Shown: positions 1 through 12,490, counted from the first letter of the stretch. The stretch: 64,000 nucleotides of DNA from Cinchona pubescens (GCA_025175665.1 JANKKI010000400.1:186001-250000), one strand, 5' to 3'. The notes: generated by a model not told the origin, from the sequence alone. A program made the numbers and translations.

Positions 1-2103
1 TGTTTCACTCTTATCTGATGGTACCTAGCTTTTAAATCAATTTTGATAAACCAATTAGCACCATATAATTCATTCAATAGTTCATCAATCATTGGCAGAG
101 GTAGGAAACTTATCTTTAATTGTCATATAATTCAATTACCTATAATCTACACAAAACCTCCATCCACTATCTTTCTTTTTAACCAGTAAAACAGGAGAGG
201 CAAATGGAGTGTTACTAGGTTGTATAATTCCACTATTCAACATTTCTTTCACCATTTTTTCAACTTCAATTTTTTGAATTAAAGGACACTTATAAGGTCT
301 TACCTTAAAAAGTTGTACTCTCTCTTTGAGTGGAATTTGATGATCATGTTTTCTGCTTGGTGGTAGGCCTGTTGGTTCTTGAAATACATCCTAGTATTGA
401 TCTAGCACCTCCTTTATTTTCTTAGGTAATTCAGTTTCCATCCAATGTTACTTGCTTTCCTTCTCTTTTAAAGTTGATTTTAAGCTCATTAAAATCCATC
501 TGTATGGGGCTAAACTTCTTAAGCCAATCTACACTAAGCACCATGTCACTCCCTCCCAACTTCAGCATACTTATAGGATGTTGGAATTCCTATCCCTGCA
601 TTTCAAATCCAAATCAAGGGGTTGCAAATTCCCTTAGTTGTCAACTTTTCTCCATTAATTACAGTCACCTTCATAGTCTGAGTAAGGCTTATTTCCCATT
701 CAATTTCTAAAATCAATTGATCATTAGCAAAACTATGAGTGCTTCCATTATCTATAAGTATAGACACTGGTCTTTCTTTAATCATCCCCTTAAGCCTGAT
801 AGTTTGGCTACTTAATTTTTTTGCCAGGGCATTTAAAGATATATGCATAATTTCTCCTCCTCATTTTTCTTCACATTCCCTAAACTCTTCTTCTTCCCCC
901 TCTTTATTAGTCTCAAAATCTTCTCCACTTTTAGCAAGTATGAAGTTCAGATAAGCTTTCTTACATTGATGACCAAAAGTATATGGTTCATCACACTTAA
1001 AGCACAATCCCTTCTGTTTCTTTTCTGCAAATTCTGTTAGGGAAACTTTCTGAAATTGTTGGAATTTGCTGGTTGGTTTGGTAGGTTTTGGTTTAGTGTT
1101 GTTAAAATGGATTGCAGGTTTTTGGGTAAAGAAAGGAAACTGGCTTAGGTTTTTCTTTAGGAGTTAGGTTTAGAGGTATTTAGACTACTAGTTTTCTGAA
1201 AATGGCCATGGGTGGTTGAAATAGTTGTAGGTTTACGCAGTTTCTTAATAGCATTTACTGTTTTCTCCGGTTACCTTGCTGCCTGCATTGCCTCCTGCAA
1301 GGTAGCGGGTTTCACTAGTTTTACCATGTTTTTGATTTCCTTTTTCAACCCACTCAAGAATAGGGACACATAGTAAGATTCACTCATGGGTGGTAAAATG
1401 GACATAACAATAGATTTTAGCAGTTCAAACCTCTCCTGGTAATCTTCTATTGTTCTAGTTTGTACAATTTAACTGAATTCTTCCACAGTCTCTTCTACCT
1501 CTCCATATCCAAATCTCTTGCATAATTGTTGGCTGAACTCCCTCCAAGAATTTCCCTCTCTCCCACTAGATATTCCTTGGAACCAGATATCAGCTTTTCC
1601 TCTAAGATATATCTTAGCAATAGCCACAGAGATTGTATATTTTCTTCTTCCACCCCATGTAGTTGAAAATACCTTTCAGCCTTTCTAATCCACTCCCTTG
1701 GAAGCTATCCTTCAAATTCATGGAAGTCTATTTTTGGAATTTTTATCCCTTTGCTCAGATCTATCCTCTAGAATTGATTCCCAGAAGTCTCTCCTAATTT
1801 ACTCTCCATAAAATCTTTTTTAATTTCTGGACTCCTGAAACTCTCACTGATTCCCTTCTCGTTACTTATGTTCAATAAAGTCTGATTCATCTAAGCAAAA
1901 TAAGCAACCAAATGATCATATTTTCCATTCAAATCCTTTAATGATCTATCCATACTTTCTTGTCTATTTTCCAGAATCTTCAGAGTTCCTTCTAAGCTTT
2001 CATGTTTATGGTTTACTCCTTTAAACAGACCACTCAATTCTATTAACTCTTTATCCATCCTTCTCAAGCTTTCTTCCATAGTTTGCAATCTAGTTACAAC
2101 CAT
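1..2103 (-). pseudogene. Decayed gag-pol polyprotein of the gypsy element
   Basis: Start codon at 2103; the first 70 residues (MVVTRLQTMEESL...) are a coiled-coil-like gag N-terminus. The gag core lies near 1290-1560 on the minus strand, with a recognisable FLSGLKKEIKNMV stretch. A CCHC zinc knuckle (CFKCDEPYTFGHQC, CX2CX4HX4C) is at 963-1004. A retropepsin-type segment with LIDNGSTHSF is at about 600-848; plant gypsy proteases often show this altered DTG-like site. RT begins near 100-230 with TPFASPVLLVKKK and WRFCVDYR. Frameshifts and stops separate these parts, so no full polyprotein is encoded. The product would package and copy the element's RNA. Gypsy assignment is strong; clade within gypsy is not determined. 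Confidence 0.82.
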
Positions 2104-2815
2104 TAAAAGCAGTTCAATCCCAGTGGATTCGTAGCTGCTTTTGATACCAATTATAATGGTCTCAGATCCAATTCACGAATTTAAAAGAAACTAAATTGAA
2201 ATAGCAATCAAATTGAAGAGATCAACTGTTTATTTCATTCATTGAACTTCCAACTTTTAAAGCATTACAATGATTAAAAAAAAAGATTTTAACCATAAAT
2301 AGAAAAGATGGAAATAAGACTAGAATATGATAAGAACGAAAGAAAATGTAGCTTCAGGAAAAAAAAAAAATCAGAGAGCATCTTCCCAGAATTCACAACT
2401 TTTTGCCTCCCTTTTTTTTTCCAAGACCCTCGCTCTGCTTTAAACACTAAAAACAAAGCAAAACCAACAGGGTTCTACTATTGTTTCGACAACTGGCATT
2501 TTTTAACTGAATTTGCCCTCTTCCTGGAACGAATTAAAATGACACTATTTTCTTCAACTTTACTCATGTGACCTCATTAAAACTCACGTGCTCCTCCTCC
2601 ATCCCAAATAACAACTTCCTAACAGATTTTTTAAAGAACCTAAATTGCATGGTAGCCCCTCAATTTCCTTATTCTTCCTAAATCATTATAGTTTTACAAG
2701 GATTCAATTCTGGATAGGAAGTGAGGGTATTCTTAGGCAGAGAAAGTAAATTATCTTTAGGGTTAATAAAACTTCTGCTGAACTAGGTAAGTAATTATAT
2801 AATTACCCCCTAACA
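1..2815 (-). mobile_element. Ty3/gypsy LTR retrotransposon, 5' part, minus strand
   Basis: Read on the minus strand this is LTR, primer-binding site, gag, protease, then the start of reverse transcriptase, which runs off the left edge. The LTR is about 2157-2815: it starts TGTTAGGGGGTAATT (complement of 2801-2815) and the match ends near CCA at 2157-2159. The PBS TGGTATCAAAAGC (complement of about 2137-2149) resembles the initiator-Met tRNA type TGGTATCAGAGC. The gag-protease-RT order and the protein motifs fit Ty3/gypsy. The 3' LTR lies outside the window, so neither age nor completeness can be judged. Confidence 0.85.
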
Positions 2816-2932
2816 GTTCTGAACAGGAAGCTAGGGTATTCTTTGGTAGAAAGTAAATTATTTCTAAGGTTAATGTAACTTTGTCTCCTGAACTAGGTAA
2901 GTAATTATATAATTATATAATTACCCCTTAAA
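2705..2932. repeat. Duplicated gypsy LTR 5' end
   Basis: About 115 bp is present twice in direct orientation: inside the LTR at about 2705-2815 and again at about 2816-2932. Both carry GAACTAGGTAAGTAATTATA and then an AT stretch ending in CCCC. The outer copy looks like the end of an older LTR of the same family, suggesting insertion into a relative. No coding potential is seen up to 3076. Confidence 0.6.
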
Positions 2933-3372
2933 CTATAGAAATATATATTTTTCCTCTCACTAACATTATTCATTAATTACTAATATCAAAATCATTAAGA
3001 CAATCTAGTTAATTAACTAAAATACCCTTGGTACTATATGTTAATTTTTTATGTATTTCTCTATAACGGACTGTGATTAGTTTTTAAAGAACTTAATATT
3101 GTTTTGAAAATTGGCTCCAGACTCAATTACTGTCTCAGCTAAGTTTAAGCAATGTTTTTATTAAGAACGTCGAGATTGAATAAATTTGATTTATTCATGT
3201 GTAAAATTAAAATTTTTTAAGTTTATTTACTCGATTTTGGACATATAAGTTAACGAACATAAGATTTTTTTTTTTTTTAAGTTGGTTTAATAGTTAACAG
3301 CTGAACGAGCTTTTATGGGGCCTGCCAAATTTGATTCAAGTATTAAATAAATTTTATATTCATGGTTGCTTA

Positions 3373-3773
3373 CAATGCGTTTGGGAGTCCATGATTAAGA
3401 CAGATAAGAAGGGGAATTTGGGTTCTTCAACTATCTATGAGTTTTTCAAGGAAAGAAAAGAAATGGAAGGAAATGGAATGATGAGATTGGACACTATAGT
3501 GGTTAAAATGGTTCCTTCCAAATCAAATGGAAACCGACGGAAGAAGGTGTAGGCTTATTAAAATCTTTTATAATGCCTATTTTATCCTTGAAACAATGAA
3601 TAACAAAATTTTATTTTCTTATATATCCTAAATCATTATATTTCTTTTCTAAACTTCCAAACAACAATAAAATCTCTTCCTTTGTTCCTTCCCTTTCTCT
3701 TCTCTTTTTTTTTCCCTCATAACTTAAGTTTTTCTCTTCTCTTCCCTTCTTTCTTTAACCTCCAAACTCAGCC
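3373..3773. mobile_element. Tourist-like (PIF/Harbinger) MITE
   Basis: Insertion flanked by TTA on both sides (3370-3372 and 3774-3776). The other copy of block A has a single TTA at that point (near 58855). The ends are inverted and imperfect: left TGCGTTTGGGAG, right (complement) TGAGTTTGGAGG. The interior has purine-rich then pyrimidine-rich stretches. A TTA target duplication with a G(C)GTTTGG-type end fits Tourist elements. The short open frame at 3331-3552 is incidental. Confidence 0.7.
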
Positions 3774-4289
3774 TTAGGGTTGAGAAAAGAGTTTGTGCTT
3801 ATCTATCTATATCTATATCTACATTTATATCTATCTATATACTATTATAAAAGTATGAATGGTATTTTTCCCTTGAGGTGTTTCTTTCTTTTTGAGCTAC
3901 CTAAATTGCCCATAATAACAAGATGATATACGACAATAACTAATAGACAAATAGGTCATTGTGTTCGAGTTTATCCATGTTAATAATTTTTGAAGTTAAT
4001 AATTTTTTTAAGTGTCTAAATTTTTGTGTTTTGAGTTATTTTAAATGAATAATTCAATGTATGTGTATGTTCTTTGTATGAAGTAGTTGCATGTATCTCA
4101 AATTTTCTATAGTTCATGTATAAGTTATTTATTGGATTCATATCACTAGATATGAGAGGTTTGTATGCAAAGAAATATTTTTGTTTTGAGTCTGGAAAAA
4201 TAATAATATGTCAAAAAAAATAACAAATGTAATTTATTTATATCAGAAAAGAATGAGTTACAATCTCCAAGATCCCCTCTGATTTTTCT

Positions 4290-4640
4290 CTTCAATTGTT
4301 GATTGAAGGACTTCACGACTTGACATCGAGATTTGATATGATTGAGGGCCTCACGGCTTGATCTTGAACTTGGAGTTGATCGAGGGCTTGACAACTTAAA
4401 CTCAAACTGGGAGTTGATCAAGGGTCTCACGTCTTAATCTCGAACTTGGAGTTGATCGAGGACTTCACGACCTGCTCCAGAACTTGGAGTTGATCAAAAG
4501 CCTCACAGCTTGATCTTGAACTTGGACTTGATCAAGGGCCACCTCACAACTTGATTCCGAACTTTGACTTGATCGAGGACTTCAACGACTTGATTCCGAA
4601 TTTTGACTTTAGGGCTTCACAGCTTGATTTCTAATCGAGC
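4290..4640. repeat. Degenerate minisatellite inside the Helitron
   Basis: About six diverged units of roughly 50-58 bp, each with a core like GAACTTGGAGTTGATCGAGG followed by a CTTCACGACTTGA-type stretch. They create an open frame on the minus strand (4146-4430) that is best read as a by-product of the repeat. Confidence 0.65.
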
Positions 4641-4784
4641 TTTGACTTCTTCAACTCTTGATATGGAAGACTTGAAAAACACTTAATGAAGATCTCTCAA
4701 ATCAAATCTTGATATATGGAAGACTTGAAGAGAGAATTTAAAAACTTGATAGAGAATTTAGGGAGTTCTTGTAACCAGTGTTAT

Positions 4785-5076
4785 ACTTATTAAGTTATTA
4801 TTATTTTTTTATCTTTTTTATACTTATTTTTGCACAAGCTTCATTTTTCTTATTATAAACTTAATTTGTACTTTTCGATATTAAGACTAAAATTCTTAAA
4901 AAATAGTGTTTCTCTTCTGTTTTAGATTTCATAGAAATATATTTTAAGTTATTTTAAATTTTAACACAATAAAAAAAATGAATTAGTGACCTGGCTGGTT
5001 CAACCGGTCGAACCGGTTGAATTGTGAACTGGACAGGCCATCGTTTCAATGTCCGGTCTGGTTTCAAACATTGCTT
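4785..5076. mobile_element. Truncated hAT-type MITE, relative of 62148-62696
   Basis: This matches the right half of the complete element at 62148-62696, including the CCGGTTCAACCGG-type inverted terminal stretch and the end TTTCAAACATTG. The left terminus is missing. It lies inside the Helitron at 3802-7113. Confidence 0.7.
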
Positions 5077-7606
5077 GTAACTAGTAGAGAGTTTCCAAAA
5101 TGTCTTATGTGCCTTTATGCCTAGAGGTGACCCCCTATTTATACATGTAGGATGAGAGTAGTTCGAATGGTTTGACATAATCTTATTCTTAACTTTTCAA
5201 CTAAGAAACATGAATGAAGTGTAAAACAATTATGATATGATGTGTAAAACAATTATACTACTCTTGTGCTGCTAAATTTACAAATATATTCAAGACAATT
5301 GAAGTTAAGAAACTAAACGAATTTGGTAAGGCAAATAAGAAGTAACTAAATTTGCATTCATAACACAAATATTTTCAAGTAGTAAAATGTATATTTCTAT
5401 GATTCATAAGTAAAACATCATATCTGTATAAATAAGATATTGTCTTTTGAATTTTTTAGAGATGTAGTCTTTTAATTGAAATGATTATAATTTGCATTCA
5501 TAAGTAGTAAAAGTTACAGTCTCTTAAGATTATGAAATCTATTTTTATTTCAACATAAGATATGGCTAGTTAAAATTATAACATATATAATTAATGGTCA
5601 TGGTCTTGAAAGTTTTAGAGAAAGATGGTTATGATGATAAATTGCTAACAATACAAACTTTTAACATTATTGCTACAAGTTTTTAGTTTATCTAACAGGG
5701 CTTAACATGTATATGGGAATACAAATACATTAAATAGTCTTACAAAATGTAAGAAATAAAATAATACGAGGAGACTTAATAATATGCCATAGTTGCAATG
5801 AGATAAAGTTAAATGGCGAGGTTGAATGAATACATGTAAACTTTTGAGTAGAAAAATTATCTGTCAATTGATTGTCAAAACGAATACAAATTAAAACAAA
5901 CGAAGAGTTGAACATACATATTTAGTCAATAGTCTATTTGTTTACTCTTAAATCACAGTTCATCTCATCATTTTTGTCCAAAATGTGAAAACTTAAAACT
6001 ACCAAAAATACTATCATATTTCCTCCATGACTCCATACATGTATTAAAAAAACAGTCACAAAACTATGTTCGATTACTAATGAGTATGCAAATTCACTTG
6101 TAAATAAGAGAAATACAAAAATACAGGCATGACAATAAAAAATATAATTGATGAATCAAATTAAGTGTTAACGTAATCCAATAGTAAATTTAAAAAATCA
6201 TTATATAGATCTATTTTTGAGACTAATATCATATCAATAGATTCCGAAATGACAATAGCACGAAGACACGTTCACTTTTCATAAAATTCATTTTTTTTAA
6301 TAATAAAATAGAGAATTAAGCCTAAAACAAGTAAGTTTTCAAGATCGACTCTCGAAAATAGAATATAATAAAATAAAGTATAAGTTGAAAATCATAATAA
6401 TGAATTATGAAAAAAAAAATGTTTGAAGCAAGACCACCAATAGATTTCAAAAATGAAAAAGCACAAAAGACAAGTTGACTTTTCAAAGATTTCATAAGAA
6501 AAAATAGATTTTCCTGATTAATTCACTCAAAAAGGAATATAATAAAATAAAACATCTACAACATATAAAACAAATATGTAATACATTCTCTTCATGATGT
6601 TGCTATAAACAAACAAAAGTCAAAATAAAGAATAAATGCTTGCCTAGGTTTAGTGAAATTTATAAATTTAATTCAATGACAAGTTTTTCAAGAAGAAAAA
6701 TAAAATGAAAATAAAATTTTAATTAAATTGGACTATTTCTCTAATATACTTATATCTAATTTGTATCAATTGACAATTGCATTCTCTCAAGTTTTAAGGT
6801 TTGTGATTACACTTCTTTTAGTTGATTAAACAACCATGTCTTAATTGTTAGGATTAATTTATCCAATATTTGGAATTCGATATTCAATCATAGTTAATAT
6901 TATCTTGTGTACTAAATTTAATACTTCATATATAATTGCAAAGCACATACTTTTTTCTACCAAAAAAAAATTAAATAAACAAACAAGTATCAAAACTATA
7001 TGTATGTATATTACGTGAACCATCCGGAAATTTAATTTTCATATAGAACATTCATTTACAAATATAAAAAGAGAAATATATGAATTTACACACATCACAC
7101 ATGTACTTGCTAGTTTGCCTCAAATGTCGCGATCATGTATGGGCTATAGCCCAGGGAGAAGAAAATTGGAAAGCTCGAGAACTCAAATAGAAAAATAGGA
7201 CAATAGAATTGGTTGATGCAACATTGATTTAAAATTGATTTGATTTCAATTTCGATTCTTCACCTCTTGTTTCGGAAAGGCAATTACAATACTAAATTCC
7301 AGATTACCTATCTAAAGGAGAGATCAAAATCTTAAACCATTCCCAAGATTGAGCAAAACCTATCTGAATGCCAAAAGGGCAAAGTACCAAGAAATGAATG
7401 AAAGTATGACTGAAATACCAAATACATTCTGTTATGAAACAAGAATTCAAATCTAAACTGACACAATTTAAAAAGAAATCCACTTCACAAACAGCCACAA
7501 AACCTCTATGCTATCCAACATAAAGACCCGAAATGGGGGAAGCAAAGCCACACACATACACACAACTATCAAAGATTCAAAGTGGATAAGAACGACAAAC
7601 TAAATT

Positions 7607-7840
7607 TCATCTCTTTCTCTTAGAAGCAGATCTAGAACCCCATCCTGCACCTTTCTTTTCTACAGTTTCAAAGCTTCCTTGTCCTCTCCCCGTAGATATC
7701 TTTCTGGCAATTGATTTTCCAGAACCCTTCAAATCTACTTGTACTACACAAGGATAAATTCCTATCGTATTGCGTGGAAACATGAAGGGGTAGTTAAAGA
7801 ATGGTGACGAATCAAGATTAGTTCTAACGAGAAAGATATT
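7607..7840 (-). pseudogene. C-terminal exon of an unidentified gene, block A copy 1
   Basis: A minus-strand reading frame ends at a TGA (7607-7609). It can be read back to about 7840 through FFNYPFMFPRNTIGIYPC, VQVDLKGSGKSIARK and a basic tail ending SRSASKRKR. The second copy (59375-59530) keeps VQVDLKGSGKS but has a 1-nt shift soon after, so at least that copy is dead. Shared frame in both copies argues that this was once coding. The Lys/Arg/Ser-rich end resembles nuclear proteins in general; I do not recognise the family. No upstream exons are seen in the window. Confidence 0.5.
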
Positions 7841-7845
7841 ATATG

Positions 7846-8573
7846 CGGCTCAAGGCCTTGTATTGTATTATGACCTATAAGGCTTGACTAGCCTTGTATT
7901 ACTCATACAGTGGTGGGTGAACTCCTATTTATTTGCATTCGGTTTTGGTCCCAACATTTGAACGACCAGTCTCTGTTCGATCAGTTCCTTGTAGGGAAAT
8001 TGCCATCTGCTCAATGGTCACTCATTCAGCATGAGCACCAAAGTGCTTCTATGACAGCCCAGATTTTCTTACAAGTTCACCCTTATAAAACTTTTGATTA
8101 CATGTCACATGGACAATTCTTATTAGGGAATCATTCCTTGTATCATCAGGAATTCCCTCGGTTAGGTTTATACCGTTTGTCGATCAAGCCTAGCCAATCT
8201 TGCTTTTTTCGGTTGGTAGTCCTGGAGTTATTTTAATATTTTCTTGTTCATCATATCTCCCGCATGATCCATTGCTCTTTTTAAGTCTTCTTGCTGTTTG
8301 ATCATGCGAGGCCGATTCTTGTTTCATGTCAATGCATTAAATGTCCAGATTTTCCCATGCACAATCGACTTTAATGTTTTATAGGCCTTTCGAATCGGGT
8401 TGAACCATCTTCATTCATAACTGCCTGCTTCTCTTCTATAAATTCTCTTTTTCTTCCACTTCATCACTTTCGCTAACTCTGCAGGTATCATATTACACTT
8501 TGCATATTTTCTTCCAAGTTTTTGAATTTTTTTAAAACTTCTATACCTTTTCCCCCTTTAGTCAATCAAATTA
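7846..8573. other. Unassigned region upstream of the 8574 coding remnant
   Basis: No recognisable gene. A TATA-like CTATAAATTC near 8437 and a pyrimidine-rich stretch ending in GCAGGTATC near 8481-8490 precede the next coding remnant and could be its old promoter and leader. The open frame at 7910-8236 shows no family features. Confidence 0.3.
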
Positions 8574-9790
8574 ATGGCATCATCCAACTATTCTTCGGGT
8601 AATAATTCTAGCAATGACACTTCTCCCACTAGGAATCCTAGTCGTGAGAACAAATTTGCTCTGGAGAGCATGATTTTAACTCTTGTAAGGAGAATAGCCG
8701 TGAGGACAGTGGTTAGGTCATCTCAAGGATTGCCATTGCCTGTTCCAACTCATCCTGTTATTCAATTAAATGTTGTGGTTGACTCAACTCCCTCAAGTTT
8801 GTTTACCCAAGTTCTTCCTCAATTGGGTTCTCAGGCCGAGAGGGTACAAACATTTCCACAGAATAGGAAGGGTTCTCGTTTGGCTAGCTCTTCTTCAGCT
8901 GACCCTGAATCTAAGAAAGTTGTGAGTCCTCATCTCAATATTCCTTCCACCGGGCACCTGCTACTAGGGCCTTTGATATTTTCTCAGGAATACATATGAT
9001 CAACAGTGTGATCTATGCTGCCAACCTTGAAAAATTTAGTCAGCCTAGTGCTCCTGAGTTTGAGCCGATCAAATTGGTCCTGAACTAGTCGATTATGATA
9101 AACGATCGACTTAATAGCTCAAGGATTGTGAACGAGTTTTTTTATCATGATTTTTCACCAAAAGAAGTGGAGTTCTTTCAAAATGTTTCTGATGACAAAC
9201 TTTGTGCTCTAGCATCTCTAGATAGCTTGACTTCATCAATGTGCATTCATAACTTGATCGAGCACACTATATGATGCTCAAAAGACTACAGCTGATGGAG
9301 CTTTTAAAATGGTAAAGATGAAGCAAGAAAAGGCAAAAAACTGTGGCAACTTTTGAAGAAAAGATGAAGAGAGAGCGAGAATCTGCTCCTGACGATCTGA
9401 AGCAGCAATTAGAAGAAGAATCCCAGAAACAGTTAGAGCGAGAATCTGATAATGCTGCAAAGAGTGAGAAACTTAAGCATGCCTCTGATAAAATTGCTAA
9501 TGACCTTAAGGAAAGCCAAGTCAAACTTTAATCTTCAAATGCTGAAATGGAGAAAATGAAGACATAACTCGCAGCACTGAAGGCAGAGAGCAACACTACA
9601 AAGGATCAATTACATCTTTGAAGCATTAATAACTTCCTTGCTTCTGAAGGCCTCGGCTGAGACTTAACCAAGCTCTATCGAGTTAGCCACCACTTCGGCT
9701 TTTATCAAGCAATGGTAGAGTTTAACAAACAACATCCTCTGTTGCAACTAAACCCTGAAGGATATGTAACCGTTCAACCCCAATGCTGTT
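8574..9790 (+). pseudogene. Decayed coiled-coil protein, possibly transposon-derived
   Basis: Starts at ATG 8574 (MASSNYSSGNNSSND..., Ser/Asn/Thr-rich, about 140 codons). After a frameshift near 8970 the reading continues in another frame as RAFDIFSGIHMINSVIYAAN and then VNEFFYHDFSPKEVEFFQ (about 9130-9185). A third frame gives a strongly charged coiled coil at 9343-9528 (EEKMKRERESAPDDLKQQ), and further broken pieces follow to about 9790 (HHFGFYQAMVEFNKQHP). Several stops and shifts make it non-functional. The layout, a polar leader, a globular segment and a Glu/Lys coiled coil, resembles transposon-borne plant proteins of unknown function, but I cannot name the family. It does not belong to the duplicated blocks. 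Confidence 0.45.
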
Positions 9791-10490
9791 GAAACTTTGA
9801 TAAATGAGATGGGGAACACGTTTAGGAGTGCTTGATCTGGTAAGAATGTTCATCTGAGCATATTCCAGAGGATTCTGAGAGACGAGTGCAAGTAGGTGAA
9901 GTCACTTCTTTTTTATAAGGCAGTTCCTCTAAGATATTTGATGTTTCCAACGTCTAGAATTTAAATTCTGTAGAATCCTTTGATAGGGATGATCGATATT
10001 TTCATGTTTTAATTCCCCTAACCAGGCGGCTTTGGTTGGCACTCTTACTTTGTTTCGGATTCCTCTACCTGACTAGCTCAAGGAGGATCAACAACAACAG
10101 GGACTTGCGTAGATAGAGTAGAAGCTTTATTATTTGCTACTAGAAATGAACTTTTTACTGTTTTCTTTTACCCTTGTTCTTTTTTTCTTTTTCTATTCTT
10201 TTCGTGCGCATCTGCTGTGCTTTCGCATGTGTCTCAATAATTTAACTATTTTTCGAAATTCTGTTGCGGTAGTAGACGAGTAGTTTTCTTGTATCAGAAT
10301 AAATCATCCAATACGATTAGCTAATTATATTTGAATAACTTTGCTGGTTCTTGAATAGAATAACAAATTTGCTGGATTGTTTGACTGATAGTCGGCCGAT
10401 GATCACTTCTGTGCAGTTTATTTACATCGCGTATTTTTTGTTGGCTTTTCCAATGCTAAGAAAGTTAATAATCCCATTTCAAACATTACA
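9790..10490. other. Region without a recognisable gene
   Basis: This is 3' flank of the decayed coiled-coil gene. It has a T-rich tract near 10160-10205 and no open frame of note. Confidence 0.4.
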
Positions 10491-10529
10491 CCACCGCCAC
10501 CAAATCAAATGAACTTCATAGGTTGCCAA

Positions 10530-12490
10530 ATAAAAATGCATTGCACGTGACTGTTAAATCTATTCTGGATAATAATACTTATTAACTGAATTCAAGCCAC
10601 TTAATCATATTTTTATTTTTCCTTCTATCAATACCTAACTATTCAGCATTCTTGTCTACATTATTGAGAAATCCTTCATCATCTACATCATCACTCATAT
10701 CATAAACAGGTAAGTAAAGGAAGGCCATTCTACAAAACCATCGTATTCTTTGTTACCACTGCTATTTGTGGCATCATCGTTTGATCCCACTACTACCCAT
10801 TATCAGACCTACTAGTCCGTAGGGGTGTTTGTGGACAAGTTACCCAATCTATATGCCCATAGAAACATTCGAATTAGTTAAATCGATTCAAGAAAATATT
10901 GTACTCTATACGGTCCATATTAATAGGATAACGTGTTACTAGTTCACAATTGCAGGTATTCGAACATGCAACTTTTTACTTATTTTCTTCGTTAATTTTT
11001 CAATAAAAGAAAAAACTTAAACTATTAATTACATAAACATCCTTATAGATTGAAATAGAGCTGAGAAATTAATGAAAAAATTACATAAAAGTCCCTTGAC
11101 ATTAACCCTATTTTGTAAAATTACAAAGATCCTTACATATGGGCCGGTTCAGATACCTGTCAGTTCAGAAAAAATGTGAACTGCTATTCGAATTGCATCT
11201 CTTAAATATCTGAACTGGTTAAAATAATCAGTTCAGTTACACTACATTTATGGTTCGGGATGGACTAATTTTATCGATTTTTCAGTTCATGGCCAAGTCA
11301 TTTTGACCACTCCTACCACCCCTATGTTCAGAACTATCACTCCACTTTCAAAACCATCACTCCTATTATCTAACTTTTTTAAAGAATTTTAATCTATCTC
11401 TTGAACTCTAGTTTTATGAAAAAACTCTTCCCTAGTGTTAATTATAATTAAAAATTTATTTGTGAATGGAATTGTTGCGGAGCCTACCCGCTTGTATTAG
11501 TTGGAGAAATTTTTCCAACTAATTGCTTAAAAAGTGATGCGGAATATAATATCCTCACAAAATCAAGAGTTAATACCTACGTAACTACACTAAGCTATAT
11601 TAACTATCAAGTAATGTAATGGAAAAATAAGTAATGTTAAAATTTATCATCTCTAATAACTATTTTCTATTACCTAAAAACTACTATAAATAGGAGTCTT
11701 TTCGAATAGAAATAAATACATTTGATACAATACATACTACGTTACTTTTCTCCCTAATTAAATTTCATATTATTACAACCGCTATAGTAAAACTACCACT
11801 CTACTAAGTTATATGTTCAAATAATTGAGTGTAACAGTAATATCGGTTCGTAGTTAGTATTTTGCTATATCAAACTTACTTAGAAGTCATTGTATCTTAG
11901 AGAAAGAACTTTACATCAACCCAGTACAGTAGGGGAATATCACTCCTAAAAAGAGTACTAATTAATATGTCTCGACCATAATCAAGATTTTCTAATCGTT
12001 TAATTAAATTATTGTTTTAATTTATTAGAAAATTATTATTCTGTTATTATTATTTCTCCAACACTAGATTAAATGGGTTGAAATAGTATGGGAGGTATTA
12101 TAATCAGGGTTAGATTTAATTGTCACCTGTATTGCACGTGACTCTTTCTATATGTAATTTACATAATTTTTAAATTTGTCCTAAATTAATAAAAATTTGA
12201 GAGTTTGAGGATTAAATGCGTTCCGTTTGGAACTTTGGGGACCAAGATGGACCAAGATCCAAACTTTAGGTGTTAAAATTGTATTTTTTTATGTTTGGAT
12301 TTAAATGTAGTGAGATTTAACAATCACGTGCATTGCACGTGATTTCAATTTGTAATTGATGGAATTTTTAAATTTGTTCTAAATTGGTAGGAATTGGAAA
12401 GTTTAAGAATTAAATGTGTTTTGTCTAGAATTTTGGGATCAAGATGGACCACAATCCAAACTTTTGGGGCTAAAATTGTATTTTTTTTCC
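10530..12490. mobile_element. Mutator-like TIR element, left arm truncated
   Basis: Same family as 28309-30363. The right arm (about 12115-12490) has two tandem units of about 190 bp, each with ACTTTGGGG(A)CCAAGATGGACC and TTAAAATTGTATTTTTTT. The left arm is short and starts near TGCATTGCACGTGACTG (about 10530), so it is truncated. The interior has no transposase frame. A perfect palindrome around two G-boxes lies at 12322-12344. Confidence 0.6.

Larger units (their letters stand above)
3802..7113 (+). mobile_element. Non-autonomous Helitron, 3.3 kb
   Basis: The insertion lies exactly between A (3801) and T (7114). It begins TCTATCTATATCTATATC and ends CTAG, matching the Helitron rule (5' TC, 3' CTRR, A|T target). 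The empty site is seen in the second block A, at ...GTTTA|TTTGCC (58884/58885). No Rep or helicase coding is visible, so it would depend on proteins made elsewhere. A clear 3' hairpin is not obvious, which weakens the family call; the boundaries themselves are firm. It contains a 54 bp-type minisatellite (about 4290-4640) and a truncated hAT-type MITE (about 4785-5076). The rest (5080-7100) is AT-rich with no gene seen. Confidence 0.75.
3077..7745. repeat. Block A, copy 1 (segmental duplication with 58528-59537)
   Basis: Flank 3077-3372 matches 58528-58860, and 7114-7745 matches 58885-59537, at roughly 80-85 percent identity by eye and in the same orientation. Between them this copy carries two insertions absent from the other: a 401 bp Tourist-like MITE and a 3.3 kb Helitron. 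The match at the right end holds the tail of an unidentified gene. Boundaries are approximate because they were found by reading, not alignment. Confidence 0.85.

Noticed and set aside
3808..3845. ATCT/TATC simple repeat as an independent microsatellite
   Set aside because: It is the 5' terminus of the Helitron, matching the start of the array at 53660.
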